Below are positions 60,711 through 64,000 of a stretch of DNA of 64,000 bases, one piece after another. A program made the position numbers and the translations under genes. The stretch is from Sebastes aleutianus (lineage: Eukaryota; Chordata; Actinopteri; Perciformes; Sebastidae): assembly GCA_916700875.1 (NCBI GenBank), contig CAKAKS010000039.1, forward strand, positions 25,379,315 through 25,443,314, written 5' to 3'. The stretch's first letter is position 1. Each line of letters opens with the position of its first letter. The notes beneath the pieces are model-generated. The model did no database searches. It worked only from the letters and a program-made list of their open reading frames with translations, and had not been told where the DNA came from.

Positions 60711-60784
60711 CGTCAACATAAGCCTAGGTTTTGTAACAGCAATAACATTGTAAGTGGTAAAATTACTGAACATGGGATTGCACA

Positions 60785-62030
60785 TTTAGCTTTGAGTTTT
60801 TCCTACATTAATTAAGGAGATTTTTAGGCCTTTTAACAGACTTTCCAGTGTCCCACATTTCGGACATGACTGTCCCACATTAGAAAATCAAGATTTGTCT
60901 TAGAAAACTTGGCATTAGAGTATTGATATGTCTACCATTTCATTTATGAATGTGATGTTTATTTTTTTGTGTTTGATTAGGGCACATCCTGGGGATTTCA
61001 GAGCGGGTCCTGGGTTTGGATTTAATCAGGGAATGAAATTAGCACCAGCCACCTGCCAAATACATGGCAATACAATGTTGACTGTGGCAGGTGAAACTTT
61101 CAGGTCACCTGCCACCATGGCAGATAGGTTTTCCTTATATTAAGAAATATTATTTTTTTAAAAGTAATGCCTAAATCCAAATTGTCAGGGTACATGATAT
61201 ATATTTAATATTTTTACTGTCCGGTACCGCTGACTCAGTGTTTACAGTACTAAAGCCTTCTGGATAGATCTCAGAAGTGGCTGGTAGAAATGTTCAGTAA
61301 CCTGCCACAGTGGCAGGTGAGGAAAAAACTTAATTTCAGACCCTGGATTTAATGTACTGGCTTCATATCACAATATATTCCAGAAATCTGAAATGCAAAA
61401 AATGTCCCACATTAGGCTTATTCACCCAATATAAAAAAAAACATGATAGAGGATTGTATCTATTACTGCCCACTCCTATTGGGCTGCATTTGACTGGGCA
61501 GATGTTAATAATATCATATCCATCATCTGTACATGGAGTGCATGGAGTACTGGGTGCAGGGAAATTAGCTTTGAGTGTTTCCTACATTAATCAAGGTGAT
61601 ATTTAGGCCTTATAACAGAGTGTCTTTTTACAGACCTTTCAGTGTCCCACATTTTGGACATGACTGTCCCACATTAGAAAATCAAGATTTGTCTGAGAAA
61701 ACTTGGCATTAGAGTACTGATATGTCTACCATTTCATTTATGAATTTGATGTTTGTTTTTTTTTGGTTTGATTAGGACACATCCTGGGGATTTCAGAGCG
61801 GTCCTGGGTTTGGATTCAATGCACTGGGTTCATATCACAATATATTCCAGAAATCTGAAATACAAAAAATGTCCCACATTAGGCTAATTCACCCAATATA
61901 AAAAAAAAACATGATAGAGGATTGTATCTATACTGCCCACTCCTATTGGGCTTGCATTTGACTGGGCAGATGTTGATAATATCATATCCATCATCTGTAC
62001 ATGGGTACATGGAGTACTGGGTGCAGTGAA
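60785..62030 (+). repeat. Tandem duplication (~455-bp unit), first copy interrupted
   Basis: Copy 1 (60785-61563) and copy 2 (61565-62030) match throughout, e.g. GGACATGACTGTCCCACATT, TTGGCATTAGAGTA, CATCCTGGGGATTTCAGAGC, GAGGATTGTATCTA and GGAGTACTGGGTGCAG. Copy 1 holds an extra 327 bp, which is the element at 61027 plus its target duplication. Confidence 0.92.
61027..61345. mobile_element. 319-bp hAT MITE with empty site next door
   Basis: It begins CAGGGAATGAAATTAGCACC and ends TTAATTTCAGACCCTG, flanked by GATTTAAT at 61019-61026 and 61346-61353. The unoccupied site (GGATTCAATG) is present in the second copy of the surrounding duplication near 61812-61822. It therefore inserted after the duplication. 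Confidence 0.92.
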
Positions 62031-64000
62031 ACGATCACAGCGTCTGTGATGTCATTTAGGGAGACTGTTTTGTCCTCATCCAACCCTTTCTATAGCACAA
62101 GAGAACATACTGTATATATCACAGGAGACCTGATGGGGGCGCTGTTTCTACCGGGGATTTGTTCAGTCTGTCGGCCACTTTGACTCAAAAAAGGGGGCAG
62201 GCTGTGTGTACAAGTCTGTGCTCCCATTCATGCACAGTGAATCCAGCAGACGAGCTGTGTCACATCCTCGACTAAACAGAAAGCTCTGCTCTCTCTCACA
62301 CTGATAGATAGAAAGGGTTGGTGAGTAATAAGTCTCCTTTTTTTTGTCTAGGCGTGATCTCGACTCTCTCTCTCGTCTAGTTTTGGAAGTGTGCAAATAT
62401 GGCTGCAAGAAAAAACTCGACAAGCTAAACGAAACCTTCTTTGAAAGCTGCTGTCGTTATCTGTGCGATGTTAATGTTAGATTATTGTATTTCCTTGTCG
62501 GCGCAGTGCTCTAAACCTGTGCGGTGTTTACTACATGACGTACTGTACATATTCTCTCACCTTCGCATCGACATATAGCCAGGCGACTGTGTGCTTATTA
62601 TGGCCTGTAGCAGTCAGAAATTAAGTTCACAGGCAAAATCTTGACTCATCAAGGTCGAAACTAAACCTCAAAGGAAACTTGACTATTGCACTCTCAAACA
62701 TATGGTTGGTTTTCTAACCAGTAGGTTGTACAAAATATGTTGGAATAGGCCTCTACTGAATATCTGCATCACATTTTTAACCTGGTATGAGCTTTATTAT
62801 ATTGTGATGATTATGGTCCAGGTAAAGGGCTGGTTGGCACTCCTCCTAACACTTGATCATAACGTGAATGTAGGCAAAAGTCCAAGTAGAGGTCATCCAT
62901 TGACAACTAGCTTAGCTCTATAACAATTCAAATCCTATTATTCAATAATAATATGACAGTATAGTATATATGTTGCCTGTGATGTTGTGATTAGTAGCTA
63001 TAGATATTTAGAAAAAGGTGTGTAAATGACACCTGCCAGTGAAGGTCAGTAAAAGCTGATTTGTCTTTTTTTTTTTTTGTAACAGCATCATAAAAAGCAG
63101 CAGACACTTTAAGGTTTATTTACATGCGACTGGTTTGTTTTGATCAATAATAATTATAATATAGTTTATTGACACACTAGTGCACACACTAGTGACCCCA
63201 TTTCAACCAGGCCACGTGGGCAGGTTACTTGATCTAACAACCAAAATAAATGTAACTTACACATGCCGAGGAGTGAATGTGTGTGATGTTGAAGTGTTTA
63301 TAAATTACAAAGGAGTTTATGTGGATGATGATGATGTGGATGATGATGATGTGGTGTTTGCGGTCAGAATCATAATGCAGATAGAGACAGAGAGGTAGTT
63401 GATTAATTAACGCTAAAGGCCTGGTTTAGCACCTGCTTTTAACATATTGACTATTATACAATATCCAAAACAAAACAATATGTTTTGGGTGGCTTCATTG
63501 TGACCACAATGCCGGCAATAGGAGGATTTGTGCCTCCTATGTTGCCGGTTTTGCCCTGTATCCAAGCGGCGCAGCGCTGCGACCTTTCCCCCAGTTTCTG
63601 CAGCACAGGGTGGATCATGTGATGTTGGAAAGTAGCTGGGGGGAGGGGACTGTCTGCTGGCTCAAACACTGTGCTGCTGCTGCTGCTGCTTCTGTGGATG
63701 GTGCTTGCTCCTTCCGAGGACTGAAAAACGTAGAAAAGGACGTGTCCTGCTTTCAGAGTGCTCTTATTGAATGAAATAAAAATGGACTCTTGCAAAAGAA
63801 GAAAAAAGAGAACACATTGCTTTCCAAAGACGAAGCTTTGCAGAGAAACATTGCTGTGTAGTCTTAGTGAAAAGGAAAGTGAAAACCCTAATACAGCATT
63901 ACCATGGGATGCCAAACATTAACGTTACTGTGGAAACATCAGTTTTTACATTTAATGTCGTTTTAGGCAGTTATTATATGTATGCTCACGTGGTGAAGTT
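62031..64000. other. Right end of window, no supported gene
   Basis: I see no exon with recognisable homology. Points of note are a GTGAGTAAT donor-like site at about 62321 after a CpG-poor pyrimidine-rich stretch, a (GATGATGATGTG)n run (63320-63354), and a CpG-bearing patch (63500-63600) inside a 153-codon minus-strand ORF (63454-63915) that has Ser-rich text but no known domain. Confidence 0.5.

Noticed and set aside
1..64000. CRISPR arrays, operons, phage or viral genes
   Set aside because: The window is intron-bearing vertebrate DNA. Tandem repeats here lack the regular repeat-spacer pattern, and no viral gene was recognised.

Overview
This window is vertebrate nuclear DNA, most likely from a ray-finned (teleost, probably percomorph) fish. 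The genes have many GT-AG introns and long AT-rich spacers. The spacers hold repeat families typical of teleosts: hAT-like and TTAA-target MITEs, L1/L2-like LINE fragments and a Tc1-like remnant. No bacterial features, CRISPR arrays or operons are visible.

Four protein-coding genes can be reconstructed exon by exon. tmem86a (minus, coding exons 1-2 only, 39-8202) encodes a lysoplasmalogenase and runs off the left edge. spty2d1 (plus, 12566-17413, 768 codons) encodes the SPT2 histone chaperone. uevld (plus, 19044-25838, 469 codons) encodes a fusion of an inactive E2 (UEV) domain and a lactate/malate-dehydrogenase-like domain. A USP6NL/RN-tre-like TBC RabGAP (minus, 28398-37759, 804 codons) has a probable untranslated first exon near 53071-53160. 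In mammals UEVLD, SPTY2D1 and TMEM86A are neighbours in the same relative orientations (recalled, not checked), so this is conserved synteny. The RabGAP sits where mammals have TSG101.

Layout: 1-8.6 kb is tmem86a with a 7.9 kb repeat-bearing intron and a GC-box/CCAAT promoter whose distal part is duplicated. 8.6-12.5 kb is repeat-rich spacer between the divergent tmem86a and spty2d1. 12.5-17.4 kb is spty2d1, with in-frame coding minisatellites and a duplicated 3' splice site. 17.4-19.0 kb is spacer with a nested MITE inside a hAT element. 19.0-26.5 kb is uevld, whose intron 1 contains duplicated palindromes. 28.4-53.2 kb is the RabGAP with a ~15 kb first intron. 53.4-62.0 kb is a transposon graveyard with insertions nested several deep, several with intact target-site duplications. 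62.0-64.0 kb has no gene I can support.

Functionally the genes are linked loosely if at all: chromatin (SPT2), ubiquitin/ESCRT-like or endosomal trafficking (UEVLD), Rab5-type endocytic control (RN-tre-like) and ether-lipid turnover (TMEM86A). I found no convincing new biological system. The most interesting observations are structural: a composite hAT with two related ends and one 8-bp target duplication, a readable nested-insertion series with empty-site references, the loss of the dehydrogenase histidine in UEVLD, and a decoy splice acceptor in spty2d1.
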